Below the pieces are notes generated by a model that saw only the letters and a program-made list of their open reading frames with translations, had not been told where the DNA came from and ran no database searches. From a virus, in IMG/VR virus record IMGVR_UViG_3300037246_001186, positions 1-58,039 of that record: DNA of 58,039 nt, one strand, 5' to 3'. Shown piece after piece: positions 16,230 through 25,587 of this stretch (position 1 is the first letter of the stretch; each line of letters starts with the position of its first letter). The translations under genes were made by a program, and so were the position numbers.

Positions 16230-17008
16230 TATGCCCCTTCCACTCTTATATCAACTCCATTCATCTTTCTGCGATACTCCCTGAGTAAGTCAGGCAACTT
16301 CTTCTCCCACCTCTGGATGAAGTACTCACCATTGTGGTGATCCTGCTTTCCACAGAGAGAGCGGGTACCCCCCTCTCCGTGTATAGCCACAGCGTCACGA
16401 GCGCATCCGACGCTGCCACCCCTCTCCAAGATCTTCAAACACAAGTCAGTGTCCTCAAACCCGTAGTTGTAACCCTCGTCGAATCCGCCCACTTCGTTGA
16501 ATACATCTGCACGCACCATCGCAGCAGCAAACGTCACCGACGGGGTGTAAACAAAACCCTGCCCGCGATAGCGGTCTCGGGGCTCATTCCTTCCAATGTG
16601 GTCGCACCTGTATGGTAGCACGATTCGGGTACCGGCATGATTCACCGTACCGTCCTCATGGAGAAGAAGCGCTCCGATCACATCAGCCTGATTCCGGTAC
16701 CACCACAACCTGTCAAGGAACAGAGGCTCCGGGATGGCGTCGTCATTCAGGAACAGGATCCACTCGGTGTCGGGAGCGGCCTTCACCGCGGTGTTGTTTC
16801 CGACGGAGAAGCTCGTATTGAAGCGCGGATCGAGGGTGGCCCAATCGGCCTTCAAGGCAAGCGATACCTTTTCGGGGTCGCGGTCATTGTTCACCAGGAC
16901 TCCGAGGTACTGCGGAACCTCCCCCTCCTGCTGAGCCAGGGCCTTCAGCAGTCGCTGGAAGTACTTGATGTTTCGGCTCAGCGTCACGATAGTGAGTTCA
17001 CACGCCAT
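16229..17008 (-). CDS. Family 2 glycosyltransferase
   Basis: 259 residues of GT-A fold. ELTIVTLSRN starts the nucleotide-sugar fold, WILFLNDDAIPEPLF holds the DxD-like metal motif, and GGFDEGYNYGFEDTDLCLKI is the catalytic ED segment of GT2 enzymes with inverting chemistry. HGEGG follows near the C-terminus. It transfers a sugar from an NDP donor, probably at the cytoplasmic face. It lies between sulfotransferase and HTH genes with short overlaps. Confidence 0.88.
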   Translation of the reverse strand: MACELTIVTLSRNIKYFQRLLKALAQQEGEVPQYLGVLVNNDRDPEKVSLALKADWATLDPRFNTSFSVGNNTAVKAAPDTEWILFLNDDAIPEPLFLDRLWWYRNQADVIGALLLHEDGTVNHAGTRIVLPYRCDHIGRNEPRDRYRGQGFVYTPSVTFAAAMVRADVFNEVGGFDEGYNYGFEDTDLCLKILERGGSVGCARDAVAIHGEGGTRSLCGKQDHHNGEYFIQRWEKKLPDLLREYRRKMNGVDIRVEGA

Positions 17009-17669
17009 GATGAACTAGCCCCCCATCTACAAACATATCCACACTCTGCCACGCCTGATGACAATTATCGCGCGGCAGTGCCAACTTGTCACCGAGTGTA
17101 GCTACAGGCTCAATGAGGAAGTCTGCGAACTCAGCCTCAACAGCGCCAGGCATCTGAGACCACTTGAAGATCTCCTGGTTGTACACGGCAATCAGCATCT
17201 CAGCTCGCTCCGCGTCCCAGCCCTCACGCGCCATCAGTGACGAAACGATGGCCTCTGGCTTGCGCCTAACGATCACCGGGAGCAGCTCCAAACCCATGCG
17301 GTCAGCGAAACGCCTCCATAGTGGGAGCATCACGCACATCCTCGGATCCTTGACACCGGGCAGATCCACCTCACCCATGCGGTTTAGCTCATACCAACGG
17401 CAGAGACTATCCAAGGCCAAGGTTCCCTCTCGGCTCCAAAAGGCACTGCCTCTTAAGATAGGCCGACGGCACCACGCCCTACCATTCAACGCAAGGAGTC
17501 GATCGTGTGCTCGAACGACAGGCATCGCCTCGTAGTAGCCCTTCGGGTTATCACTGCTCGCGGGCATCAGCTGGTTACCAAAGTCCACCCCCAAGCGAGC
17601 GAGAGTGCCCGCAACAGCAGAAGTCCCACTGCGGTGCATCCCTATGACACACAGAAGCTTACTCGGCAT
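16998..17669 (-). CDS. Second sulfotransferase-family protein
   Basis: 223 residues. CVIGMHRSGTSAVAGTLARL is a clear 5-prime phosphosulfate loop, and LPVIVRRKPEAIVSSLMAREG a 3-prime phosphate site. NPKGYYEAM between them matches the bacterial sulfotransferase branch found in polysaccharide clusters. It differs from the enzyme at 13910, so the two may sulfate different positions. It overlaps the glycosyltransferases on both sides by 11 bases. Confidence 0.82.
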   Translation of the reverse strand: MPSKLLCVIGMHRSGTSAVAGTLARLGVDFGNQLMPASSDNPKGYYEAMPVVRAHDRLLALNGRAWCRRPILRGSAFWSREGTLALDSLCRWYELNRMGEVDLPGVKDPRMCVMLPLWRRFADRMGLELLPVIVRRKPEAIVSSLMAREGWDAERAEMLIAVYNQEIFKWSQMPGAVEAEFADFLIEPVATLGDKLALPRDNCHQAWQSVDMFVDGGLVHHGV

Positions 17670-19896
17670 CAGGCATCACCAGCTCGGGGGCTTCTGGCTC
17701 CTCGATATCGATGAACTCGCGCAGCGCCTTGGCGATACGCCCCGGTGTCAGCGAGGCAACCCACGCACCTGGATCAGCCTTCGGGAACGGGCCAGCGGGG
17801 AACGTATCCCCAGCGATCTCAGTATCCGTCGGAATCACAGATGCAGTAGGCGCCTCGTAGTGACTCAGCCGAGTCTCCGGAGAGAAGAGTGAGAAGCAAC
17901 CCAGCGTCGGGGTACCCACCGCTGCCGCCAAGTGCATGACTCCAGAGTCCGCAGCGACGACTGCCCCCACACACGATAGGATGCACACCAGCGTTTCCAT
18001 ATCAGACTGACCAGACATATCGAGCACCCCATTGAGGCGGATGCCGAGGTTCGTCTCGCCAACGACGAGAGGCGTAAGCCCCATGCCCTTGATGAGCGGG
18101 AACATCTGGGTCAGGTAGTTCCGGGGCAACTGCCGGTGAGGGCTGCCAGACTCGAACGCCAGTGCGACGCATGAAGTTGGATCCACTCCAAACTGCTCCA
18201 GGAACTGCGCCCGGATCATCTGGACCTTCTCCTCATCCAGTGTCACACCGAAGGGGAGGAGTTCATCGTCCTCTAGCCCCATCCAACGAGAAATCGTCAG
18301 AGAACGGTTGACGCTCGGATCTCCCCACGTCGATCTATGCTTCGGAAAGTACAGACCTTCAAGTCGAATCGTCGTGTTGACAGACGTGTTCGGAGTCTTG
18401 TGGGTCTCGTAGGCATCGGCCAATCCCAGTAACCGCGCAAGGTGCAAGCGCTGGCGCTGGACACGAAGCTTGACAGAGCCGTGCTTCCGCAGCGCCTCCA
18501 GGGCCGGACCAGCCATGACGAGATCTCCGTGCCCTGGGTTGTTTACCATGGTCACGAGGAACTCGTGCTCATCGCCGGGTACCGCCATCTTCATCCCACT
18601 TCTCTCCTTCATCAGCTCCTTCTCCTGCTCAGCCACGATGCCAACCCACTGCTGCTGGACACTCTCTAGGCTGGACACTCGCTCGACGAAAGCCCTCCCC
18701 TTATCGCTGTGGCGCTTGAACTTGGGACGCTTCCCATCGATGATGTTCATGATCGTCTTGGCCGCGTTGGCCGCGTTCGGGAAACCCATGCGGCGAGCGT
18801 ACCCTCCACGCATGACGTGTGAGCGCTTCGCTGTCTCATAGAGGTGGACGTTGGGGGTGTCCTTGTGCCAGGCAGCTCGGGCACTATCGTTCGGAACGAC
18901 GCACGGAACGCCACAGGCAAGAGCCTCCCACAGAGGATACTGGAAACCCTCGCCAGTGCTCGTGGAGAGGAACACGTCGGCAGAGGCGTAGATAGTGCGG
19001 GACATCTCCTCTTCGGGGACTCCGCCACCAGCGGGCCAGATGATATCTCTTCCGCGCTGAAGACCATAGCGCTCCGCCATCAGCGGGAGGTTGTAACCGA
19101 GTCCGGCACCCTGCGACTCCTCATCCTCCATCATGTGCTGGTTCAGGAGGAGCTTGCCACGCAGGCTGGGCCGCTGCTTCAGGATGCGCTCCATAACCTC
19201 CTGCGCCATCCAATTGATCTTGCGCTGCTGATTCCGCTCCAACTGGAGGATCACGAACGTATCCGGATCAACACCAAGGCGCTGCTTCGCATCCCGGCGC
19301 TCCTCGTCCGTGGGTATGGCGTACTTCTCCAGATCCACACCGTGAGGGATGACTTTCAGGCGCTGTTCGAGTGCCTCGCGATTCGACTTGCCACCAGCCA
19401 GCTGAATCGTCCACTCCATCAGATCGTGAACATGACTGGCCATAGTAACAGGGACATCGAAGTACGCATCCGCGCCCAGAACGGACATCTCGAAATGTGA
19501 GAGCGGCCCACCATCGACAGGGAACCAACCCATCATGCGAAAGCCAGGATTAGCCTGCCGCAAGGAGTGGAAGACAGCAAGCGCCGACGTTGGCGGTTCG
19601 GTGCCGGGCACCGGATACTTCCACGGAACCTCGGGATCAAACGTCGTCCACATCATATCGAACTCTTCGCCCTGAACGATGCGCGGGATCTCATGGAGTC
19701 CGTAGGGATCCGACTCTCTCAGCGTGGGGGCGTACACCTTCCACGGAATGTCTTGGATCGTCACTGGATCCAGATTCACAGCCAGTTGAGTGATGGTATG
19801 CCCTGCGTCGTGTAATGCGTGGAGGATGTGCTGGGCGGATCGGCCAAAGCCGGTGTGGGCTGTTGGTGCGTCGCACCATGCAAAGATTCTAGCCAC
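17659..19896 (-). CDS. Bifunctional glycosyltransferase, GT4-type plus GT9-type
   Basis: 745 residues from a GTG at 19896 with GGAG upstream. Residues about 1-430 form a GT4-like enzyme: HTGFGRSAQHIL, IPHGVDLEKY, QLERNQQRKINW, and STGEGFQYPLWEALACGVP for the donor site. Residues about 445-735 look like a GT9/heptosyltransferase domain: NNPGHGDLVMAGPAL at its start and AADSGVMHLAAAVGTPTLGCF near its end. GT9 enzymes use ADP-heptose in LPS core synthesis, matching the HldE-like kinase at 3415. The fusion order is unusual in a phage. Domain calls are confident; substrates are not. Confidence 0.85.
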   Translation of the reverse strand: MARIFAWCDAPTAHTGFGRSAQHILHALHDAGHTITQLAVNLDPVTIQDIPWKVYAPTLRESDPYGLHEIPRIVQGEEFDMMWTTFDPEVPWKYPVPGTEPPTSALAVFHSLRQANPGFRMMGWFPVDGGPLSHFEMSVLGADAYFDVPVTMASHVHDLMEWTIQLAGGKSNREALEQRLKVIPHGVDLEKYAIPTDEERRDAKQRLGVDPDTFVILQLERNQQRKINWMAQEVMERILKQRPSLRGKLLLNQHMMEDEESQGAGLGYNLPLMAERYGLQRGRDIIWPAGGGVPEEEMSRTIYASADVFLSTSTGEGFQYPLWEALACGVPCVVPNDSARAAWHKDTPNVHLYETAKRSHVMRGGYARRMGFPNAANAAKTIMNIIDGKRPKFKRHSDKGRAFVERVSSLESVQQQWVGIVAEQEKELMKERSGMKMAVPGDEHEFLVTMVNNPGHGDLVMAGPALEALRKHGSVKLRVQRQRLHLARLLGLADAYETHKTPNTSVNTTIRLEGLYFPKHRSTWGDPSVNRSLTISRWMGLEDDELLPFGVTLDEEKVQMIRAQFLEQFGVDPTSCVALAFESGSPHRQLPRNYLTQMFPLIKGMGLTPLVVGETNLGIRLNGVLDMSGQSDMETLVCILSCVGAVVAADSGVMHLAAAVGTPTLGCFSLFSPETRLSHYEAPTASVIPTDTEIAGDTFPAGPFPKADPGAWVASLTPGRIAKALREFIDIEEPEAPELVMPDAE

Positions 19897-19898
19897 GT

Positions 19899-20300
19899 TC
19901 AGGACTCCAGTGTCTTAGTGAGCTGATCCACATACGCCTGAATTGCCATGCGTGCTCTGGACTTGCTCTGTTTATGCGGCATGATCCCTCTGTCTCTTCG
20001 GTGCTTGGCAATAGTCGCGGAGGCAATACCACTCCGCCTAGCCAGTTCCCGATCAGAGATCTTGCCTAGAAGGTGAACCACCCTGGCCACCCGATCGTAC
20101 TTTGGAATGCGCAACTCTCTTCGTAACCGCCCTACAAGACTACGGTGTACGCCTAGCTCCGCAGCGAGGGACAGATCCGTACACTTTCCCAGACGCATGA
20201 TAATCGAACTGTAGTCATTCCGTTGTCCGGGCTCATGTTCTATGCTAGACTGGTCGATAAGCTCAGCATCGGAGGTAGCACTCAATGAACCAGCCCTCAT
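19899..20300 (-). CDS. DNA-binding protein with tandem HTH repeats
   Basis: Up to 133 residues; the start is uncertain. The ATG at 20300 lies inside the integrase gene, a TTG at 20285 has GAGGG upstream, and an ATG at 20198 has no ribosome site. Two related 35-residue units each form an HTH: LGKCTDLSLAAELGVHRSLV with RRELRI, and LGKISDRELARRSGIASATI with RRDRGI. The C-terminus is basic. It is divergent from the integrase with overlapping 5-prime ends, so it could control integration or the glycan operon below it. Confidence 0.65.
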   Translation of the reverse strand: MRAGSLSATSDAELIDQSSIEHEPGQRNDYSSIIMRLGKCTDLSLAAELGVHRSLVGRLRRELRIPKYDRVARVVHLLGKISDRELARRSGIASATIAKHRRDRGIMPHKQSKSRARMAIQAYVDQLTKTLES

Positions 20301-21172
20301 CCCTTACTTTCAGCGCCTTCGCCTCCATCAGTATTGATCGACGCATTCTCACTGAAGGTACAACTCAAGGATACCTGCGCTTGCTCGATCACGCAACCCC
20401 CACGCTGGGGTGCCACCAGATCGGAGCTATCTCACGCGGACACGTTCAGGAGTGCCTGGCTGATTGTCGCGACAAGCTCTCCCCATCGACAGCCCAGAAC
20501 GTGCTGAAGCTCATCCGAAGCATCCTGAGAGACGCAGGCAGCACCGCTGCCGACAACATCACTGTTCCTGTCCATGAGCCCAGCATCAGAGTGCTGGACG
20601 CAAGTGAGGTTAGCACACTCCGCACGTACCTGGCCGCACTTGAAACACCGACAGCCTACGCCCTCCTCGTACTGATGGGAACAGGCTTGAGGCGGAGTGA
20701 GCTTCTGAATCTGACTGTGGATGATTGGAGAAGTGGGAGCCGACAGCTGCATGTGGCGCGCTCCAAGTCTCGACGAGTGCGAGACGTGGATGTTCCTGAC
20801 TCGCTGTGTGAGGTGCTTGAGAAAGCTGTCTCTGACAGGATGAAACAAGATAGTGTCACTCCTCATTTCGAAAGTCTGAAAAAAGCCCGAGTAAATTTTC
20901 AGAGTAGAGCTGAGACCAGTGGGCCGCTGTTCGCCATCAGTAAAGACACTCTGCGACGCGCGCTGAATAGTGCCTGTGAAGCTGTTGGTCTTCCTCACAT
21001 ACGCATCCACGCCCTGAGGCATACCCGCATCACCTACCTTCTCATCCGAGGTGTCACTCCCCTATACGTTAGCCAGCAAGCAGGACATAGCTCTCCTGCT
21101 TTCACCCTATCGAGGTATGGCCACCTTGTCGCCGCCTCAACAGAGCAGCGAAGATCCTGGTGTAACGCCTAG
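20285..21172 (+). CDS. int: Tyrosine recombinase (phage integrase)
   Basis: 295 residues, the only clear plus-strand gene; GGAGGT precedes the ATG. An N-terminal core-binding domain (about 1-95) is followed by the catalytic domain with MGTGLRRSELLNL (Arg), HALRHTRITYLL (His-x-x-Arg), QQAGHSS (His) and LSRYGHL (Tyr). All key residues are present, so the enzyme should be active in insertion into the host chromosome. It converges on the last tail gene with a 4-base overlap. A repeat shared with intergenic DNA lies inside it at 20870-20902. Confidence 0.95.
   Translation: MNQPSSLTFSAFASISIDRRILTEGTTQGYLRLLDHATPTLGCHQIGAISRGHVQECLADCRDKLSPSTAQNVLKLIRSILRDAGSTAADNITVPVHEPSIRVLDASEVSTLRTYLAALETPTAYALLVLMGTGLRRSELLNLTVDDWRSGSRQLHVARSKSRRVRDVDVPDSLCEVLEKAVSDRMKQDSVTPHFESLKKARVNFQSRAETSGPLFAISKDTLRRALNSACEAVGLPHIRIHALRHTRITYLLIRGVTPLYVSQQAGHSSPAFTLSRYGHLVAASTEQRRSWCNA
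20870..20902. repeat. Repeat copy A inside integrase: candidate antisense terminator or attP core
   Basis: The 22 bases 20870-20891 are identical to 44994-45015, and the core AAAAAGCCCGAG also occurs at 28203 and 35259. Here the arms CTGAAAA (20876-20882) and TTTTCAG (20896-20902) form a 7-bp inverted repeat around 13 bases. On the minus strand it reads as a hairpin with a U-rich end, 270 bases after the last tail gene. Its place upstream of the HxxR, His and Tyr codons also recalls integrases with attP inside the gene. Confidence 0.6.
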
Positions 21173-22113
21173 CTTCTAACGGTCTTCAGGCTGAATGACA
21201 GATTGGCCGGATCAGTCCCAGACACCGACCCTAACACCGCGGTCACCCGGTCACCTGAGGTGACACTATTGGCACTCGTAGCCGTGTGGATACCCTGCGA
21301 TCCTGATGCTGTCACGTCACTCATACCCGATACCGGAGTACCATTGATAGCGACGGTAGCCTGAACTTGGCCAGGTCCAGCAAACGGAGTAACCTCAACA
21401 TCAGCCATGATTCTGATAACCGTACCAGAAAATACCCCGTTCGTAACATTCACTCTCATTAGATGGCTCAAATCAATATCATACAGATGTACGCCTGGAT
21501 CGAAACGAACAGTCTTTCGATACTCATCAATACCTGATGTAGTGATATCAACGGTACCATCCTGAAGAGCTAGGCCGCCTGCACCATTATCAGTAACCCG
21601 AAAGAGCTGAATCAACCCAGGGCTTCCCTCTTCTGTAACCTGAAACGAGAATGACATAGCCGTCACCCAACCGGTCTGAACTGCTTGAGGCCCTGACTCA
21701 GGTTTTCCTACCTGATTCCCCTGGAATGAATAGTTCAAGTTTCTAACTCGGGTACCAGATAAAGTGGCACCAACCTCGTGCCCCCATGTGTACTTATGTA
21801 CATGACCAATGGTGCCTGACGCTGTTCTAACAGCTAGGTCTTGAATCTCATAGTCGTAGAAGGCTCTCTCATCCAGCACAAGAGTGTCACCACTGAGCAC
21901 CGTTTGGGTGTGATGTCTGATCGACTCAATAAGGCCCGCTATACTCTGCGCACCAGCTAGCTCCAGACTCCCTGATAGTGCCAGACTACCATCCAACGCG
22001 AAGGATGTGGCCGCAGGCTCCAGGTCAACAAAGTTGCTACGCATCTTACCAATGTCACCACCAGCCCCTCGGACAACATTGACATCAGCCGGTATCGTTT
22101 TATCATACGCCAC
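21169..22113 (-). CDS. Putative tail fibre or receptor-binding protein
   Basis: 314 residues from a GTG at 22113 with GGAG upstream; the last gene of the structural operon. Beta-rich, Gly/Ser/Thr-rich sequence without Cys, with DGSLALSGSLELAG near residue 40 resembling fibre repeats and SGTVIRIMADVEVTPF near the end. Position after the tail hub gene is where siphophages keep distal fibres. No chaperone or peptidase motif is seen. Confidence 0.55.
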   Translation of the reverse strand: MAYDKTIPADVNVVRGAGGDIGKMRSNFVDLEPAATSFALDGSLALSGSLELAGAQSIAGLIESIRHHTQTVLSGDTLVLDERAFYDYEIQDLAVRTASGTIGHVHKYTWGHEVGATLSGTRVRNLNYSFQGNQVGKPESGPQAVQTGWVTAMSFSFQVTEEGSPGLIQLFRVTDNGAGGLALQDGTVDITTSGIDEYRKTVRFDPGVHLYDIDLSHLMRVNVTNGVFSGTVIRIMADVEVTPFAGPGQVQATVAINGTPVSGMSDVTASGSQGIHTATSANSVTSGDRVTAVLGSVSGTDPANLSFSLKTVRS

Positions 22114-22125
22114 AGCACAACTCCT

Positions 22126-24825
22126 CTAAACTTGTGAAAACCGATCCAACCACCGCTGACCAGTGTTGAACTCATCCGCCCATGTGTCAAGCTGATCGAA
22201 TCTATCAGCCCAAGTAAGCGCCTCAGATATATCCTGAACAGGCGCAACTGCCCTGCATGTGAGATTGAACTTGTCACCATTCTGTGGTTCAGTCATAATC
22301 GACTCGACCACGCAACGAGCGCGCTTCGGTGCGTTTCTAGCTGCCAAGAAATCAACCGTAACAACACTCCCACGATCAAGTCCATGCGCTATCCACGCAG
22401 TGCTGAAAAAGAAACGCAGCTTGGAGAAAGCATAACGCGACGCCATCGCAGCAGCCATTCCAGCCACACTCGTGGCAGCATCATACTTCGAATTGCCTAC
22501 GTCCTGTGAATGAGCCCAGAACTTAAACCGCCCTCTTGGGTCTAGCTGCTCGCCAAAGATAGCCACGCTATCAGCGTCTTCTTGATCCTCTGAACGCTGC
22601 CACGTCGGCTGCGATTCTGAATAGTCTGGAGCGTAATCGATCAAGACTTTGTTAATGATATCAGAAACAGGTGTACGCTCCAGCGTTGTCCCGTTGTTTA
22701 GCATGGTGTTTGTGCCAGAGATACCGGGGAGGACAAACGACTGTACAACCTGAAAAGACTCTACGACAGAGAGTGGCTCATGAAACACCATCTCATGTCC
22801 ACTCGGTCCATAGTGGAAGTCAGCACGCGCCTGTATAGCTAACTGCCTCTCCAGCTCTGACCAGCTATTGATCGGGTCAAGCAAAACAAAGTTCCACCTA
22901 ATGTTCTCATCCTGGTGTCTTGCGTCCGCGGCATCATATGCTGATTCATTGATCGTATTAAGCCTACCATCCACTCCAAGAAGATGCGCCTGTAAACCCG
23001 CCATCGCAGCAGCCGGACGACTGATAGGCTGCTGCGTGAAACCACGGACAGTCTCAGTATCTCTCCAAGGACTAAGGACATCACTCCCATCGGCAGCCAC
23101 CGCATACTCTGTAATCTGCGAACCCCTGAGATCCGGAGGCATGCGAAACACAACATCGGCATACTGCATGACCGGCCCTACAGCACCAGAGACCCCTGTA
23201 CCAACACTGACATCCGTATCTCTAGTCAGCTCTATATCAACTTCTAGGTCATGCTCCCACCAAACCTCCTGGACATTTCCAGCTGTCGCCGAGGACATCC
23301 GCACTGTCTCATTGAAGTTTCTAGTCGTAGGCTGCGTGAATCTGTATGTACCAGCGGAGCCCACAGAGCCAAAGGTGATTGTACCTGTGGAGTCCTTGAA
23401 GTCGACTGAGCCAGTCGAGATAACATGCAGCGTGCTGGCTGTGGTGTCATCATCCGAGAAGGGTGCAGGTGGACTGTTGAATGTGATAGTGATGACATTC
23501 AGTGGATCTACTAGAACCGCAGTTGAAGCGTTTCCATCACGAGCCTCCACATTATCCGCACCTGTTCCACCAGTGCCATAGTTCAACTTACTGGTCATGC
23601 GCTCTTTATTGTTGGTACCAAATACAGGTTGCGCAGTGACCTCTACATCATTCGGATCATTTTGCTCAAAGAATACTGGCACGTTGGGGTCAGCTGTACT
23701 CCCCCTAGGTAGCCTAAGGTATGTTTCGTTATTTCCCAAGTTACTAACATGGGCAGAGCCTCCGCCTGTAACAGAGATCTCAAACGGCCATCGCTCAGGG
23801 TCAGCCGTAACAATGCGCCCACTAGCAAACCTGAAACCCACTGAGCCAGCCAAGTCAGGCGAGTAGAGTAAACGATATTCTGCAAGAGCCCACCGAAAAC
23901 CATCGACACTAGGTACCTCTTGAACATAGGCCCCTCGTGGGACAGCGGCGGCCAAACCGCTTGCCAACTCAAACGTTAGAAGATTGTTGATTGCATCAAA
24001 CACGACAGCACCAAAGTCAGGTACTACCGAATGCACGGGGGTTTGGTAATGCAGCACCACCTTAGTCACATTGACACCACCCGCTGACTTCATCATGTTA
24101 ATACCTGAAGTCAGTGGATGAATCTGAATAACAGTGTCACCAGCGTTATAACCCGACACAGTAAAGCCACGAGTCACAGCAGCTGTCGTGGGTGGCCGAA
24201 ACCATGTATCCGGTCTACCCACCACGATGGGATATGCCTTACCAATATCACGCTTGTCTAAACCAGTGCTATTCGTGGAGGTTGGCTCAGGTGGAATCAC
24301 TAGGCGCTGGCGCACTACCTGATTTCTCTTAGCACCGCGGTTGTACAAAACGATATTAAACCCATCCAGGTTCATATCTTGAGGAGCACCAAAGAAGCCA
24401 TCTAGAACTAGCGTCGTCCAATCTGCGTCAGCTAGATCACTCATGCTTGTACCAGGCTTTAGATAGCCTACACGCAGCGTGGCCTTTGTATTCTCCCATC
24501 CGTAGACATCATCTACAACCGACTCCATCACGGACACAGAGGCATTCAACGGTAGATTCATGACAGGTATGATAATCGCTGGAGAGCTTGGACTGCCACC
24601 AGGAGTGAATGCCGCAGCACGCATCACATTCTGTGGGTATAGAATCATGTTGTCAAACGTCTGACCGAGCGCCTGCCCACTCCGAGTAGACCAATAAAAG
24701 TCCACATCAGAATGAGAACCACGCCCCTTCAACTGACCGCTCAGTAGATAGACCGCTCCCTCAAGATTGGAACGCTGAGTGGCGACACTCTGATTTACTG
24801 AAATGTCAAGCTGATTGCTACTCAT
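22126..24825 (-). CDS. Tail tip / central hub protein
   Basis: 899 residues, the largest product, overlapping the gene before it by ATGA. The N-terminal part has multiple beta segments with DVYGWENTKATLRVGY and GKAYPIVVGRP, typical of hub proteins; the C-terminal part (SWSELERQLAIQARADFHYG, and DRGSVVTVDFLAA) matches the gp27-like ring domains of siphovirus tail-tip proteins. It likely forms the tail tip that opens on receptor binding. Confidence 0.7.
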   Translation of the reverse strand: MSSNQLDISVNQSVATQRSNLEGAVYLLSGQLKGRGSHSDVDFYWSTRSGQALGQTFDNMILYPQNVMRAAAFTPGGSPSSPAIIIPVMNLPLNASVSVMESVVDDVYGWENTKATLRVGYLKPGTSMSDLADADWTTLVLDGFFGAPQDMNLDGFNIVLYNRGAKRNQVVRQRLVIPPEPTSTNSTGLDKRDIGKAYPIVVGRPDTWFRPPTTAAVTRGFTVSGYNAGDTVIQIHPLTSGINMMKSAGGVNVTKVVLHYQTPVHSVVPDFGAVVFDAINNLLTFELASGLAAAVPRGAYVQEVPSVDGFRWALAEYRLLYSPDLAGSVGFRFASGRIVTADPERWPFEISVTGGGSAHVSNLGNNETYLRLPRGSTADPNVPVFFEQNDPNDVEVTAQPVFGTNNKERMTSKLNYGTGGTGADNVEARDGNASTAVLVDPLNVITITFNSPPAPFSDDDTTASTLHVISTGSVDFKDSTGTITFGSVGSAGTYRFTQPTTRNFNETVRMSSATAGNVQEVWWEHDLEVDIELTRDTDVSVGTGVSGAVGPVMQYADVVFRMPPDLRGSQITEYAVAADGSDVLSPWRDTETVRGFTQQPISRPAAAMAGLQAHLLGVDGRLNTINESAYDAADARHQDENIRWNFVLLDPINSWSELERQLAIQARADFHYGPSGHEMVFHEPLSVVESFQVVQSFVLPGISGTNTMLNNGTTLERTPVSDIINKVLIDYAPDYSESQPTWQRSEDQEDADSVAIFGEQLDPRGRFKFWAHSQDVGNSKYDAATSVAGMAAAMASRYAFSKLRFFFSTAWIAHGLDRGSVVTVDFLAARNAPKRARCVVESIMTEPQNGDKFNLTCRAVAPVQDISEALTWADRFDQLDTWADEFNTGQRWLDRFSQV

Positions 24826-25574
24826 AGAACAACCGCGACCTCTTGAACAGTAACACTAAGTCTATCAACTCCAGCCTCATCCTGGAATGGAAATGGTGGC
24901 TCAGGTACCTCTGCCCAGTACTCGCTAGCGAGGTCATCCTTGAAATAAAACGACTCACCACCTGCCACACCATCAATCCATGTGTTAATCGAATCTACCT
25001 CAGCTCCACTAATAGCCACAAGCTGATATCCAGTTCTCTTAAGGACAGGGCCATCCTTCTTAACAAAAGGCTGACCACCGGGGATGTGGATGCGACTAAA
25101 CTGGCGCACCTTGACTCGATTGACACCAACCTCTGGAGAGCGCGGAAACTGAAACTTATTAGATAGAGACATCTCTTGAGCAGTGTACTGGCTCCCAGAA
25201 ACGCTACCACTCACTGTGAGCCTCCAGACTCTCCGCGCTGTTGCTCCAGAGAACTCCCTCACAAAAGTCTCAGTATCACCTGATAGTGTGAAGTCAAGTA
25301 ACGTTGCATTGTTTCCACCACCAACGTCTTCTGACTCAAGAATGAACCTGTGACCACTGACAGCTAATCCTCTTGGAATTGCCAGCGCATCAGCAGTCTG
25401 ATCACTCGTAAGAGTAACCTGAACAAAGCCGGAAGGTGTCACACCACTCGTAACACGATACCCAAGGCTGATGGAACCATCAGCAATCCTACCAACCACA
25501 TTACTGCTCGTGGCGTTACTCCCTGATAGCGCTCCCCCACTAAACAGATTTCCATAATACGAAATGGGCTTCAT
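24822..25574 (-). CDS. Tail protein downstream of tape measure (distal-tail-like)
   Basis: 250 residues of mostly beta structure, starting right after the tape measure gene and overlapping the hub gene. FQFPRSPEVGVNRVKVRQFS in the middle and SFYFKDDLASEYWAEV near the end resemble distal tail or minor tail proteins. Assigned mainly by gene order. Confidence 0.6.
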   Translation of the reverse strand: MKPISYYGNLFSGGALSGSNATSSNVVGRIADGSISLGYRVTSGVTPSGFVQVTLTSDQTADALAIPRGLAVSGHRFILESEDVGGGNNATLLDFTLSGDTETFVREFSGATARRVWRLTVSGSVSGSQYTAQEMSLSNKFQFPRSPEVGVNRVKVRQFSRIHIPGGQPFVKKDGPVLKRTGYQLVAISGAEVDSINTWIDGVAGGESFYFKDDLASEYWAEVPEPPFPFQDEAGVDRLSVTVQEVAVVL

Positions 25575-25587
25575 AACTCATCAAACC

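Noticed and set aside
20432-21022. Long minus-strand frame opposite the integrase
   Set aside because: The integrase has all catalytic residues and a good start; the opposite frame is its shadow.
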